Assembly: GCA_030847615.1 (NCBI GenBank)
Contig: JAUMIR010000003.1
Span: forward strand, 76,270,001 to 76,334,000
Source of the DNA: Gambelia wislizenii
Lineage: Eukaryota; Chordata; Lepidosauria; Squamata; Crotaphytidae
DNA length: 64,000 nt
Direction of reading: 5' to 3'
Under the pieces are notes generated by a model, which saw only the letters and a list, made by a program, of their open reading frames with translations, ran no database searches and had not been told where the DNA came from. Positions within the stretch are counted from its first letter, which is position 1, and every line of letters starts with the position of its first letter. Of this stretch, positions 25,259 through 37,036 are shown piece by piece. The translations under genes were made by a program, and so were the position numbers.

Positions 25259-25475
25259 CAGTGAGCCCACCTTACCTGCGGGCTCCAGATCTGTGGATTC
25301 AACCGACTATGGATCATCATGTCCCATACCTAAAATGGTGGTGGCATGCACATGCATGCACTCAAGCATCCACATGCATGTTACGGCCATTTATTAATAT
25401 GGGATGTGATCATCCGTGATTTTTCTTATCCATGTGGGGTCCCGGAACTAAACCCCCACAGATCTGGAGTAGCTA
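25259..25475. mobile_element. pogo/Tigger-like MITE, diverged subfamily
   Basis: Starts 'cagtgagcccaccttacctg' after a TA, with inner boxes 'gatctgtggattcaaccgac' and 'ggggtcccggaactaaaccc'. The 3' end is degraded, so its boundary is approximate. Confidence 0.6.
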
Positions 25476-25979
25476 GTTATGTGTCTTGAGGAAAATCAGT
25501 GGCTGTGGGAGTTTTAAGCATATTCTACCATTGCCTGTCTGCAGGTTTTTCTCTGCATGCACTTCCTTTGCATTTCTTTTACATGGGCCTGGAGAGGAAT
25601 ACAGTGACTTCCTCCCATCTAGTTTCACTCCCAATGAGATCTTATGTGGCCCAGATGGTAGAGACCTAAGGTGATAGATAGAATGGACTGAACCACTTCA
25701 GGCTTGAAACTGTGCTGGGATTACCTTTCTGAATATTTTTCTCTTAAACCCAACTCAGTACTTATAGAGACCATCTGCTCACCTCTCTCCTGTTCTTTGC
25801 AGGGTTGCTACTGTTGGGGGCCCTCCTTCTATCACTTGCCAGCAGGGGAGACGCTACAAGTTTGTGTGACCTTAGCACTAAATTCAGACTGCAGGAGTTA
25901 CCTTCTATAATGATGTCAACTGATTAGGTTAGCAGGGCTGGTGGTAGCCACGATAAGACGTGACATGTTCTAATGATTT

Positions 25980-26420
25980 GCTTTAGCAGGGGCATAGGAG
26001 CAGCGAGGAGGAAGAGGCAGCAAAGGCAGGGGGCCCACAGGTGCCGACAAAGACTTTGACCTTTGCTGCTATAATATCAGTGTTTCACAGGCCAGGCGGT
26101 TCGGTAACCCACTTCCAGACCATCAAAAATTGATTTAATTGCAATTTCCCCCCCAATTGGGAGCACTGGAGCTTGACTAATTGGAGTAATAGAGAGTAAT
26201 AAGGCTCTGATTTAAAAAAAGCTTTCCTTTGCTTCCTTTTGTATCCTGTGTCATTGCCTGTCAGAGGTCAGGGAGCCTGCATATTCTATTAGGCCCAGTT
26301 GCCTTCATTTGGACAAATTAGTTTACCCAACAGTAATTAAAATGCCAATGTGGGTCGGGAAGAGCTGAATGCAGTTGATGGGCACATTGGTGAAGGATTT
26401 GACAGCTTTGGTGGCCGCCC
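25980..26420. promoter_or_regulatory. candidate conserved non-coding element
   Basis: A repeat-free stretch with unusually dense factor-like motifs: 'acaaagactttgacctttgc' at 26048 (overlapping TCF/LEF-type and nuclear-receptor-type cores) and several homeodomain-like TAATT cores between 26130 and 26340. It has no ORF and no similarity to repeats in the window. In other vertebrates FBXW4 introns hold FGF8 enhancers, so a regulatory role is plausible. This is inference from context and composition; no conservation data were available. Confidence 0.3.
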
Positions 26421-27007
26421 TTGCTAGAGCGTGTCGGTGTGGGCTCAAAGTTGCACAAGGTTGGGTCTACATGGCAAGCTCAGCTCAGTGGTTGAAAGAA
26501 GCTCAGGCAAAAATGTCCTTCTTTTGGTCTCTCATCTCTGTGTGCTCAGGCCTTCTCCTTGTTTCTTTATGACACTTGGTTTATTCCTCCCCATGCCCAG
26601 ACTTATTGTCCCCAAAAGACCGCCCTTAGCCTCTTTTATCCCCCCGCCCCACATTTCCCAGCTGCAGGGTTCTTGCTTAAGTAATAGCTTCTTTGTTTCT
26701 TAGTTCAATTATTCTTCATATAGAATAATTCCCAAAATGGAATAACAACATCCAGTTTAAAGGGCATGGAATGGAGGACAGAGATTGAAACATGCATGTT
26801 ACATCCAGCTTCTTGAGTCAAGTACGTAAAGAATAATGTAGAACTTATGAGGAAACTCTTGGTTTATAAGTTGGAGAAAATGGAGAAAGAAAACCCTTGA
26901 AAACATAACAGAACAAATCCTAATTCTGAAAAAAGTAACAATGTGTAGATGGTCTACATATTTGGAAATAAATGTAGTATCTTCTGTGAAGACATTACCG
27001 TATATTA

Positions 27008-27212
27008 TGGATGTGTGTGTATGTGCCTTCAAATGGCCTATCGACTTATAGTGACCCCATGAATTTCATAAGGTGTTTTTAGGCAAGGGATACTCAGAAC
27101 TGGTTTTGCCAGTTCCTTTCTCTAAAATATAGCCTACAGCACTTGGTATTCTCCTATCCAAGTATTAACTAATATCAGACAGGATCTGGTGCCTTTAGGA
27201 TATTTAGGCCCT
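27008..27212 (-). mobile_element. 5S-rRNA-derived SINE, copy A
   Basis: On the minus strand the head derives from 5S rRNA. On the + strand it reads 'tacagcacttggtattctc' and 'tatccaagtattaacta', the complement of the 5S 3' half. The tail ('ggttttgccagttccttt', 'gtgaccccatgaatttcat') is shared with copies B and C. The head is diverged. Confidence 0.8.
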
Positions 27213-27480
27213 ATTATTATAGGCCCTATATTATGGGCTGATAGTTTTAAATCCATTTTGATCAATGATGGAGTCACTGTTTGTTAACATGCGGGTAATC
27301 CTTTGCTTGATAAAGCGTTTACACACTGCACTGTGTTGTTTTTGTGCTGCTTCAAAATTGCCTATATGTGGGATTACAGAATAGTCTGTTTCAGCATAGG
27401 ACAATTGCTTCAAGTGAATAGACTGACACAAGGTAGGAATTGCCTTGCCCCTGGAGTTTGTCTGCATCAGTGCTTAGTAC

Positions 27481-27606
27481 AGAGGTGGGGAATTTGTGAC
27501 ATTCTAGATGTCATTGGCTGTAACTCCCTCCCCTAACCCTTCCCAGACAGGTCATGGGAGTTGCAGTGCAACAACGTTGCAGGACCAAATTTTCCCATAC
27601 CTGGGC
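27481..27606. mobile_element. small foldback MITE
   Basis: The ends 'aggtggggaatttgtgacat' and the inverted 'aggtatgggaaaatttggtc' form short inverted repeats around a 'taactccctcccc ... catgggagttgca' inner palindrome. The same family appears at 63935 and, more weakly, at 29843. Confidence 0.55.
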
Positions 27607-28235
27607 TAGAAGATGTCAATACTGTATAACCTTTATGGTAAATGATGAAAATATTTTGCCTGCTCCTTTTGATAAGTTCTGTATAGTTTTATTGCATTGA
27701 ACAATAGAATAGAACTATACATACTCTATGAAAAGATCCCAGTTACACATTAAGGCCACTCAGATTCTGGGCTTAGAATTGAGTGTGAAAGTTGTGGAAG
27801 AGTTTATGTGCTTGCTTTGCATGATTCTTTTCCCAGTAGTTAGATTCACAAAGGAACTGGGGTTGGTTAGCATGTTTTGGGTGTATAGTAAGAGACTAAT
27901 GAGCCAATAGGGACAAGGAATAGTATCCTACTTAGGAACATAACAGCACGTGCTAATCAACTACAAAACCTTTGAAAATCAGATTACTGAATGAAGAATC
28001 ACCAAGCTTTTTGCCTACTGTTGCCAACTATTTGGACTTGAAATTATATTTTAAAAAGAAACCTAACATATGAATTTTTGTAACTTCTGTTTAAGGTACA
28101 TTGAGTATAGAGTTCATAGTCAATCCTTTGTACTCTCAACATTAATACTAAAGAAACTTGTTAATTGTCCATGCAGTAGTGCTTCTTACATTCCTCACCT
28201 GTTTACCCACTTTACACGTTACCTTATTCCATTCC

Positions 28236-28335
28236 TTATCACAATCTTGTAGGATAGGTCAGTGTTGTTGCCCTCATATGGCAGATAGGAGTGGCTTAAC
28301 CAAAGACATGTGTGAAACTCAGATCACCTACATTC
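28236..28335. mobile_element. possible MIR/CORE-SINE relic
   Basis: 'cacaatcttgtaggataggt', a 'cctcatatggcagata' stretch and 'ggcttaaccaaagacatgtg' follow the order of the MIR core (bacaacccTGTGAGGTAGG, lower-mismatch spacer, gaggTTAAGTGACTTGCCC). It is very diverged, as expected of an ancient amniote repeat. Confidence 0.45.
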
Positions 28336-29842
28336 TTCAAAACACCTATGGTACATTTCTCCCTTGTCCCTTTTGCATTTGGAGCTAATTGCTCATTCTG
28401 TAACTTAATGTATATTATATGTGTTTAATTTTGTGTTTTGTTTGCTCTCAGTATCCTAGCTGGCTTGTGTGAAACCTTCAAGTAAGTTTGTGGCAGAAAC
28501 AGGGTTTGAATATATGCAATTACATACAGAAGTGATTTTAGCTACTAGTAATAGTGTAATTTCTGCTAGAGAAGACAGCTTGCTGTATTTGCAGAGTTGA
28601 GGAGAATAGAATGTTTCTTTGTGTTGACAGTGCCACTCTGTGTAAAAGGAAAGCCGTCTGGGTTGCAGAATCCTTCTGGGCAATGACATTTATAACTGTA
28701 TTTCACTTGCAGAAAGGCTTGATACGTAGTCATAGAAGCAGAAGCATCTGAGCATTAAATTACGTCCCACACAAAGTTGTAGCTTCTCTTTCCACATGAG
28801 TTTTGTCTTTCCATCAGTTCCCCCCCCCCAGTCCTTCATTACAAAACAGTACTTAATGTTGGTAGAGCTTTTCCTTCTCAGGAATGATGTTTCAGAAATT
28901 TGAAACTATAAGTATCCCCTTTATGTGCCAGAACAATAGCAGCAAAGTCATCATGTTAGAGTTGAAAGGGCATAAAAGGACTTCACTCTCTTTGCCCTCA
29001 ACATCTGAAATATTCCAATTATGAGAACTACCAATCCCTCTCTGCAGTAGGATGGCAAGGTGAATTGGTGGGTCAGGATCTGTGTAGCTGGAGGGAAATG
29101 GCGCTAAACTAAGAAGCAATTTAGAAGTTGACTGAGAAGAAGTCTCTAATCCCTATCACAGACTGGTTTGGAGGCTGTACAGGCAGAATGGCAGGGATTA
29201 GTGGTGGTGGTCTCCACCCACCTCTCCTTTCCTATTGACATACCTTGATGCTAATTTAGACCTGTGCAGCTTCTAGAGGGATGCTGCATACCTTCTTCTG
29301 AGGGAAATGATGTGTGTCTGTGTAGAGTGAGGGAGAAGGAGGGGCAGGGGGAGAAAAATCTTAAAAACCCAATTGCCCACTTCAGTGATTTCCAAGCTGC
29401 TATTATGTTTCTAACCACGGTAATTGGCTTTACCATTTATTAATGGCTTATGGTAAAGACGGGGGAGGTGGGAGACAAAACCCAGCACCCACCTTTGTAG
29501 TTTTGGGCTCTATTGACTGCAAGACTGCTTGCTGACTTGGGAGTCAATTGATGTGCCGCTCTATACTTAAGAGTTTGTTGGTGTTCTGACCTCTCATCCT
29601 TGATAGCCCATGAGGTGTGGAAGTAGAGCCTTGTCTTTGGCATCAAGTAGGGAACTTGGGCCTCCAGTTTGCTTGGTCAAGAGAACATGTTGCTTGTGGG
29701 GTAACAAAAAGCAATCTCTGTGCTGGCTTTTAAACTGGCACCGCTGAACATAAAAAAATAAGTTATGCTAAAAAGTCTTTTTTTTTGAGCTCTACTGCAG
29801 TGACTATAGGGGAGAAGAGGTTAGTTCAGCCTTCTCTGTTCT

Positions 29843-29948
29843 ATGGTACACCTAGATTGGACAACATGTATTTGAACTATAATTCCCATCATCTCTAGCC
29901 ATCATGGCCAGTGAGAGTTGTTATCCAGTGTATTTGGAGTGCACCTAT
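29843..29948. mobile_element. small foldback MITE
   Basis: 'ggtacacctagattggacaa' and the inverted 'ggtgcactccaaatacactg' bracket 'aactataattcccatcatct', giving a short palindromic repeat of the kind common in reptile introns. Confidence 0.45.
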
Positions 29949-30332
29949 TTGAATAAAGCCTTATTGGTATTTCCAGATTGACATTTAATGCCTTGTGAAT
30001 ACATAGAAACCTATCTCAGGTGAGAGCTTCTTCATACTGTAAATAAGTGAAAACTATAATTTGTGATAGTCTTTTCTTTTTTAGCCACAGGGTGCAAGAG
30101 GGGTGACAGTATGTGTACATTATGAAGCCACTAACAAAAACAGCTTTCTGATCCATATTTCCATAATTAAAAAGGCAGTTGGATAATCATGCAAACATTA
30201 TGATAAAGTAAACAATTTTCCTACAGAATTATTGGACATAAAGTAGCCTTTAGGAATTCCAGTTGTGCATTGGTGTTAATAGCTGAAGCTTAAGCAGGTC
30301 AAACAAAATGTGTCAAAGACCACTATGGACTA

Positions 30333-30898
30333 CAGTGGGCCCTTGATATCTGCTGAGATTTAGTTCCAGGACCCCCGTGGATATCTAAATCTGTGGATGC
30401 TTAAATCCCACTACATACTCTCTCTCTCTCTCTCTCTCTGGCTTTTCTTCGCAAACGAAGATTCAGGAAGGATTCATCCTGTGCTTTCTGCAAGCGCGCT
30501 GATGACTAAAAAGGCCAATCCGGGATAAACAAGTCCGGCTGCAGAAAGCACAGCAGAAGGTCTCCTTGGGTGATGTTTCCGGGTCATGATTCTTTCTCCG
30601 TTGTCGTTTCTCTTCAAGACTTGTTCTCCGTGAATTCTCAAATAAGGCTGCAGCATTGTGGATAGTGCGTCTCCATGCCTCCCGATGTGAGGCCAGGGCG
30701 GACCATTGTTGGTGATCAATTTGGCCGAGCCTGAGATGTTGTTTCAGGGAGTATACAGTGGTGTAGTAAAATGGTGTCCCTTATATAAAATGACAAAATT
30801 GAGATATGCTTTTAAAAACAATTGGAGGGGGGAATATTTTCATTCCAAGGATGGTGGAATCTGTGGATGTAGAATCCGTGAATACAGAGGGCCAACTG
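30333..30898. mobile_element. pogo/Tigger-like MITE interrupted by a LINE
   Basis: The left part (30333-30418) has 'cagtgggcccttgatatctg' and 'ttccaggacccccgtggata'. The right part (30751-30898) resumes with 'acagtggtgtagtaaaatgg' and ends 'cagagggccaactg'. TA flanks both ends (30331-30332, 30899-30900). The middle is the LINE fragment at 30419-30750. Confidence 0.85.
30419..30750 (-). mobile_element. non-LTR retrotransposon 3' end with C-terminal zinc finger, copy 2
   Basis: Highly similar to copy 1 at 20775-21176, with the same (GA)n tail (here 30419-30440) and the same peptide HLRLGQID, REAWRRTIHNAA, CCAFCSRTCLSRIGLFSH. In this copy the frame is open from its truncation point to the stop, with no TAA after SLEEK. 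It is 5'-truncated at 'gtttcaggg'. It lies inside the MITE at 30333-30898 with a possible 4-bp 'atac' duplication. It is the younger of the two insertions. Confidence 0.7.
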
Positions 30899-31046
30899 TA
30901 TTGGTAAAAGATGAGTAATCTTGAGGTGGATTTTGGAAGCAAATGCTCCCTTGCTATCTGTCTAAAGAAAAAGACTTAGGGAGTTGAATCATGTGTTCCT
31001 TCTGGCCTTGTCATGATGCTGTGTATATTGTTTTTCGATTTACTCT

Positions 31047-31289
31047 AAGTGTGTGTATTTATATGCCTTTAAGTTATCTGTCAGTTTATGGCAACCCCAA
31101 TTAATTTCATAGGGTTTTCTTAAGTCAGGAATGCTCAGAGGTGGTTTTGCCCATTCCTTCCTCTGAAATATAGCTCACAGCACCTGATATTCCTTGGCAG
31201 TCTCCCATCCAATTACTAACCAGAGCTGACCCTGCCTAGCTTCCAAGATCAGATGGGATCTGGTGCCTTTAAGGTATTTAGGCCCTATG
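31047..31289 (-). mobile_element. 5S-rRNA-derived SINE, copy B (best preserved)
   Basis: The 5S head (about 31180-31289) on the + strand reads 'cacagcacctgatattcctt', 'gtctcccatccaattactaa', 'gctgaccctgcctagcttcc' and 'agatcagatgggatctggtg'. This is the complement of 5S rRNA including its internal promoter region (A box, intermediate element, C box). The tail ('gcaaccccaattaatttcat', 'ggttttcttaagtcaggaat') matches copies A and C. The 5S internal promoter would have driven Pol III transcription. Confidence 0.88.
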
Positions 31290-31549
31290 CTTGCATGATT
31301 TGTCCTAGTTTTGCTCTAGAGCTGGTGTAAACAGACCACCTTTCTATGTTTCTTCTCTATTGCCTTGACTTAGATCGTAACACCTACATGTATACTACTT
31401 TATGGGTTTTTTTTAAACCATTGTGCTGTCAGGACATGAAAGTTCTGTGCATTAAATCTCTTAAAATCTCTGCATTGGTCCTCTGTGTAATCCACTACCT
31501 TATTAACTTTACAAGAAATAGATCTAATGTTTGTTTTCTTCCTTGACAG

Positions 31550-31615
31550 TTCATTTGTGACAGGAACAGCATGCTGTGAACATACTTCACCTTTGAGAAT
31601 CTGGGACTTGGGGAG
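31550..31615 (+). CDS. FBXW4: FBXW4 internal exon A (WD40)
   Basis: A 66-nt coding exon with an acceptor after 'ttcttccttgacag' and a donor at gtaaga (31616). The reading frame begins with the last base of a Ser codon: SFVTGTACCEHTSPLRIWDL, then G and the first two bases of a Ser codon completed by exon B (AG|T). From memory of vertebrate FBXW4, the stretch SSFVTGTACC and the LRIWDL blade end match this protein closely. FBXW4 is the F-box/WD40 subunit of an SCF (SKP1-CUL1-F-box) ubiquitin ligase, in which the WD40 propeller binds substrate. Deletion or rearrangement of the locus is linked to dactylaplasia and split-hand/foot malformation 3. Both introns flanking this exon are phase 2. Confidence 0.92.
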
Positions 31616-32068
31616 GTAAGAGACTCGAACAGCTTTGCTAATGGCAAATAAATCTGCTTGTTGATTGAATGCCTGTAGAAATCCTATGATTTGATTATAA
31701 CTGGAAGTGAATGTTTACCAATAACATAGAAATAGATGAGACCCCAAATCATCTACTTTAGCTCTCTGCATTAAATGCTAGAAGTAAGCCCTAAGTTACT
31801 GATGTTTATGCAGTTCTTAACATGGCCACCCAGTGTATTGAATTAAGCATTCTGTCTTGCTTATTGCTTGCATTGACCAGTTCTTAATAATTTGGGCATA
31901 TTTTCTAAATTTTGACCCAAGTCTTGAGTCTAGTTGTGTCTTGGTAACTTAAACCCATTACCTCTTCTATTCTAATGGCAAGAAAGCTCAGTTGATCTTA
32001 GCTGACTTTTCCTTCTTATGAGAGAGCAGATAATCTAATCTTTGATTTAATTTTTTTCTTGGTTACTA

Positions 32069-32290
32069 CCATGTATACTAATGTATAAGTTGACCTCATG
32101 TATAAATTGAGGACAGGTTTGGGGGCCAAAATTATGGATTTTGATATGAGCTGTGGATAAGTCAAGGGTCATTCTGTGGAGAGGGAAAGTGCCAGCATTG
32201 CCTCAGGTAGCCAGCTGCCCTTGGCTGCTTCCACCACCCCCATGTTCCCACCAAGGCATTCAAAATGCCTTTCTCACTCTACTGGTTCCT
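32069..32290. mobile_element. DNA-transposon relic of the 'tataagttgacc' type
   Basis: 'aatgtataagttgacctcat', 'gtataaattgaggacaggtt' and 'gtggataagtcaagggtcat' are repeated motif variants resembling a common reptile repeat with 'tataagtcgacc' subterminal boxes. The ends are not defined. Confidence 0.4.
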
Positions 32291-33128
32291 TTTTTTGATA
32301 CAAGTTAAGGTATTGTATGTGGTGAGGGCTAACAACTTTTGTATTCCTCTTCCCTGTCAGGACAAAAGTACTCAGTGTTGAATGTAACATGTTGCAGAAG
32401 TATGCCCATATAAAGATTTAATACTGACTTGTATTATAATGTGTTATAATAGTATTTAATAAAATGGCAACATAGTTTGTTAGTGAACAATCTTGGATTT
32501 TGGAGAATTACATGTAATGTAGTTCCTGTATTTTGACTAAACGAAGAATGATATTCAACCTAGATTCCATGCACACCTACCCACACACCCCTCCTTGTCC
32601 GTGAACTTGTCCTAGGTTTTCCTCAAATAGAAGTAATTCTCAGGAGCAAGTGGGGAGTGGCTCTGTCACCTTTTCTGCCTTTGCTAAGGAAGCCTCCACA
32701 GATAATAAAGCTATGTAGAAAATAGGATTAAGGTAATGAACTGGCAGGATGGAGTTTGATCTTTCAATAAGGCAAAAGCCTGACTGACAGGCAGAGCTAA
32801 ATCCTGGAATCATCCAGCCAATGGGATGCTACTTCCAGTGGTTGCTGAGTGTCACGGATTCCTCCCTTTTCCACTTCTTGTAGTGGAATGCAATGGCTGC
32901 CCCTCTTAGGCCTCACAAATGGGGAGCAGCGGAAGTGGCTCAATTTGGGTGTCTCTCGTACATGTTAATGGGAAGTTTGTAGTTGGTGCAGCAGCTTTGC
33001 ATCAGACATGATATTGGGAATATATGGTATTTTCAGAGAGAAAGGATCAATGTGTGTGTGTCTGCAGAATTCCTTGCTGATATATTTAGTTTTTCCTTGT
33101 TACACCATTGCTTCTTCCAGCCAAGAGT

Positions 33129-33167
<39 letters not shown>

Positions 33168-33195
33168 AGTGTGTATGTTTTTGTGTGTGTGTGTA
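33129..33195. repeat. (CA)n ... (TG)n inverted microsatellite
   Basis: An uninterrupted (ca)n run (33130-33162) is followed within 20 bp by a (tg)n run (33182-33194), so the two can pair. The 105-aa ORF across them is a repeat artefact. Confidence 0.9.
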
Positions 33196-36100
33196 AGTCT
33201 TAACTACAGTAAGCAATGGAGTAACAAAGACAAACTAAATATAGATAGTGTGTATGTGTGCATGTGCATTTTGTGTTCTCTTCTCAGTCTACCATCATAG
33301 GGTTTACGCTGTACAAAGAAATAACTGCTGAGAATAGCTGAAAGCCTTTATCTCATACAGGTTTCACATCACTTATTGTACTCCAGAATATGATACCTTC
33401 TGGCAAGAGAACAGCTGGTAAATTTGTATGCACACTCTTACTCTAAGAGATAAGACAGGAGAATGTGCAAAAACTTATGCATGCCCAGAAACAATAGGGA
33501 ATTCTACCTGGTGGTTTCTTTATTTTGAAACCTCTAAATCAAACTTCATTGAGATCTATATTTCATTGTAGAAGCTGTTAGCGTAACATCCCTGCTGCAA
33601 AAGCACCTTGGACCAGCAGGTTGCTATTTACTTGCTTTGGTTAGCTCCCAACTCACTCTACTCTTACAGGTTGGTTGAGGCTGGGTCTCAGAACACCTTG
33701 GGGTGCTTGGTCAGTGTGATCCTGATGCAGAACCTTAGGATAAATCCAAGGACTGTGACCAAATGCACACGCACATTCCAGACTCCCATCCCATCCCGAG
33801 GTTGGGTCTTGCATCCTTATTCCCTTGTTTCTTCCTATGGTCAAATGCTGGCGTTACAAGGGTTAAATAAATTCTGCAAATTTACTAATTCTGTGCTTCC
33901 TTTTGTTGGTCAATTTTCAACTGAACCTTGGTGGTCCTTTAGGTGCTATTTTCCCAGAGACATGTTGGGGTCCTTCTCTTTCTGATCCATTGGTTCAGTA
34001 AAGTGGAATATGCTACAAAATTACACCAAACGTGCTTCTGTTTGTGGCTTACTTGGTTGATGGTGGCATGACCTTTGCTTTTGCCTGACCCTGTGTTTCT
34101 AACACTTTGGACGTGTGAAAAGCTATGCTGTAATGTTTGAACACCAAACACCATAGCTGCTTGCAGAAGGCTAGATGATTCTCATTCTCAGGGGGATAGG
34201 AAACAGATGCTGTTGCTGAAAGTTGCTATTTAGGTTCCTGTGCCCTTCACCACTTTTGAAAAAATGCTGAACCTTAATCCATTGTACCAAGACTAAGCCA
34301 TGCTTCAGCTCAGCCTTGCTTTTCTCTGTCATTGCTCTGCCACTGACATGCTTGTAAAACCTTTGCCATTGACACTTGCTTAGAAGCTACTTTCACTTAG
34401 TCTGCTTTTTTCTTATCTGTTCAATAAAAATGCAGAATAGGACTGTGATTCAGAAGGAAGTAAATATGCTTAGATCAGTGCTATTTAAATAGATCAGCCT
34501 ACATCCAATCAAATCATTCCTATGAGATACTGCAGTAGTTTGATATACATCATTTATCGTGTCTGCAATACTATTAAAATTAAGTATTAAGAATACACAT
34601 TGTCTACTGGAACAAAATCTAGAAAGGGTAACAAAAAAGTAGCTGAAAGGAAATCTGATAAGATGCATGCATGATTTTTTGCAAACAGAATGAATTAGAA
34701 AACATAAATGTACACACATCTTAAAGTTCTTACACAAAGTTTGGGTAATTTCTCATAGCAGTGTTACTTAACAGTAATAGGTTTTATACTGCTTGCAATT
34801 GGTTCATGGATCTTGCTGCACAAGATATAATAATATATAGCAATATATCAGAAATCTTTAAAAAGATAGAAAAAATGGTGAATGGTAGAAATGATGAAAA
34901 TGTATCCTTTTGCAAGATGTCTTTGAAATGTTAATGCGAAAAGAAATTTTAAAATGAATGATGTAGAGTGGATGTACAGGTATATACACTTGCATATGTG
35001 GGTTTGTTTATTCTACTTTGCATGATTAATTTGGAAAGGTTTCTTTGGGACTATAGATCCTAGAATCCTTCCAGCCAGCATTGGCCATGAATATTTGCCT
35101 GGATGGACCATTCATCCGCTCTCTTGAGGTTTTTCTTATGTTCGAACATGTACCTTGACCCCATAACTCAACACAGTCCTGTGATCGCAAGTCTTTTAGC
35201 TATATTATAATAAATCAGCTATATTTAGATAAACAGTAATTCTCTTCTTCTTCTAAATAATCTTTTTGTTAAAAGTACTTGTGACAGGCTTTTTAAAAAG
35301 AGCCCTATAATTTTTCCTCTTTAGTTTTCTAGCTTCTAAACTCTTTGAAATTGGCTTCATGCCATCTCTGACACCAAACAAACACCTTTGCCTTCCCTGA
35401 CTTCTTATCCCTTTATAGCAACAGATGTTGAAATTTTGTATCCCTTTTATCTGCCCCTCTTTAACCTCTTCCTGTAATTAGGTTCCCCTTGTTAGCAGTA
35501 CAAAGTGGGTTGGTCCGCTGCCTACCCTGCCTTTTGAGCCATTGTGTCTGAACACATGTGGTTTTGGGACTTTGGAAAAGGCCCTTCCCCATAGGTAATA
35601 ACGGTGGGCGGATGGGGTGGATAACGATTGCAGCTTTTTTTCTTTTTTCTGTTTTGGTTCTTCATTTATCTGTGCCAAAGGAAAAAGAGAGAAGGAGGAA
35701 GGCTGGGGAGCACATGTGTAGGGAAAGCTATAGACCTTCCCACCTCACTCACTTCTGTTTCTTTCCTCATGGCTTTTTTTACTTCTTCAGGTGCTTTGAG
35801 CAGATCCCTTTTGCTGTCCTCAGGTACAGTTCACATAGGCAGTTAAGAGATATATGTGTCCATGTGTGTGCAAATGCATATCTCTACATGTTTGGCTTCA
35901 AGAAAAATGACAGGTGAGATTTAGAGTCAACTTTCATATGCATTTTACACATTAGAATTGAACAGCACATGGAATATAAAACTTTGACATGTTGAACACA
36001 TGCAGTTGCAATTTGCTTTCTACGTTACAGAAACATTGGCAAAGACTGTCCAAATGTCTCCCCTTAGGGGTATTCACACATTACACTGTACAGATGCTCA

Positions 36101-36451
36101 CACTGTATGTACACGTGCTCACATGATTGTGAGGATCTCTGTACCTGTGTTTGTTTCTGATTTGTACCTGCATGCAAAAAGGCTCTTATATTATCTAGAA
36201 AATGTGCGAGCAGTGGAACATGAGTATTTTCCTATGAAGAGATGTGTAAGTTCCACATAAATTTGAAATATCTCCTGAAATATGAATTTGACTCCCCTGC
36301 AGAGAAGTATATGTTAGCCCTTTGCATGCTAAAGTTGAAAGCATGAAAATAGGATGCAGGGATTGTGTGTTTTGCTACCACAAGTCATAAAATACAAAGC
36401 TGCTCTTAGGAAAGTTTACAGTGCAGGCTGTATAACACTACATGGTCTCTC

Positions 36452-36515
36452 TGTGTGTGTGTGTGTGCGTGTGCGTGCACGCATGCACGTACAGGTAAAC
36501 AAACAAACAAAAAAA
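36452..36515. repeat. (TG)n/(GCGTGT)n microsatellite with (AAAC)n
   Basis: A (tg) run passes into alternating gc/gt purine-pyrimidine sequence, then 'aaacaaacaaacaaaa'. Confidence 0.85.
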
Positions 36516-36844
36516 CTCACTTGCTTCTTTCTGATTCTCCCTCCCCCACTGTAGCTTTGGGTGGAGTTTTCAGGCATTTCTTTTTACCATTTTTTTTCTG
36601 TTCTTGATTTTCACTCAGATCAAATTCAGTGTTCCTTTTGATAATCCAACTCTTTGTAAATAAAACTCAAGATCTTTGACAGAACTGGGATTACTATGCT
36701 GAGTGCTCTCCTGCTCTTCCTTTTCCATGGTGTACATATGTATGTGGTAGTTACTATGCATTCATCCAGTTGTCAAAACATATGGTATTTGTGAAGTTGA
36801 GAACTGAAAAACAAATGACAGACGTAGGTGTTTATCTGTTTGTT

Positions 36845-36930
36845 AATACTGATTTATTTAATTTATATTCCGCCTTTTTCCCAGCATAGGATTCAGGGTG
36901 GCTTACAACCATTTAAAAACACAATATAAC
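36845..36930 (-). mobile_element. L2-like LINE 3' end fragment
   Basis: On the minus strand it reads 'gtaagccaccctgaatccta' and 'aaaaggcggaatataaatta', the common LINE 3'-end boxes. It lies just before the MITE at 36943. Confidence 0.55.
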
Positions 36931-37036
36931 TAAAAACTATTACAGTTGGTGCTCTGTATTTGTGGGCCCCGGATCTGCAGATTCAAGCATCTTTAGATTC
37001 AAAAATATTCAACCAATGAAAATATGCCCCAAGAGT

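Larger units (their letters stand above)
1..31549 (+). other. FBXW4: FBXW4 upstream intron (3' portion)
   Basis: This is intronic sequence upstream of the first recognised FBXW4 exon. It ends in a pyrimidine-rich tract and an AG acceptor at 31548-31549. I looked for the FBXW4 segments that should precede exon A (the earlier WD blades and the F-box part) and recognised none, so the donor of this intron is probably outside the window. Apart from the repeats listed separately, I see nothing interpretable in 1-730, 1100-5420, 5620-6280, 6720-8460, 9730-10270, 12680-13490, 14455-17625, 18935-20595, 21430-23600, 24095-24970, 26425-27005, 27610-28230, 28340-29840, 29950-30330 and 30905-31045. These are AT-rich, with stops in every frame and no domain-like peptides. 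Confidence 0.7.

Noticed and set aside
31180..31289. Functional 5S rRNA gene
   Set aside because: Only a diverged 5S-like head fused to a SINE tail; two more copies share the same tail.
32983..33300. 105-aa ORF rich in His-Thr and Cys-Val
   Set aside because: Produced by a (CA)n/(TG)n microsatellite.
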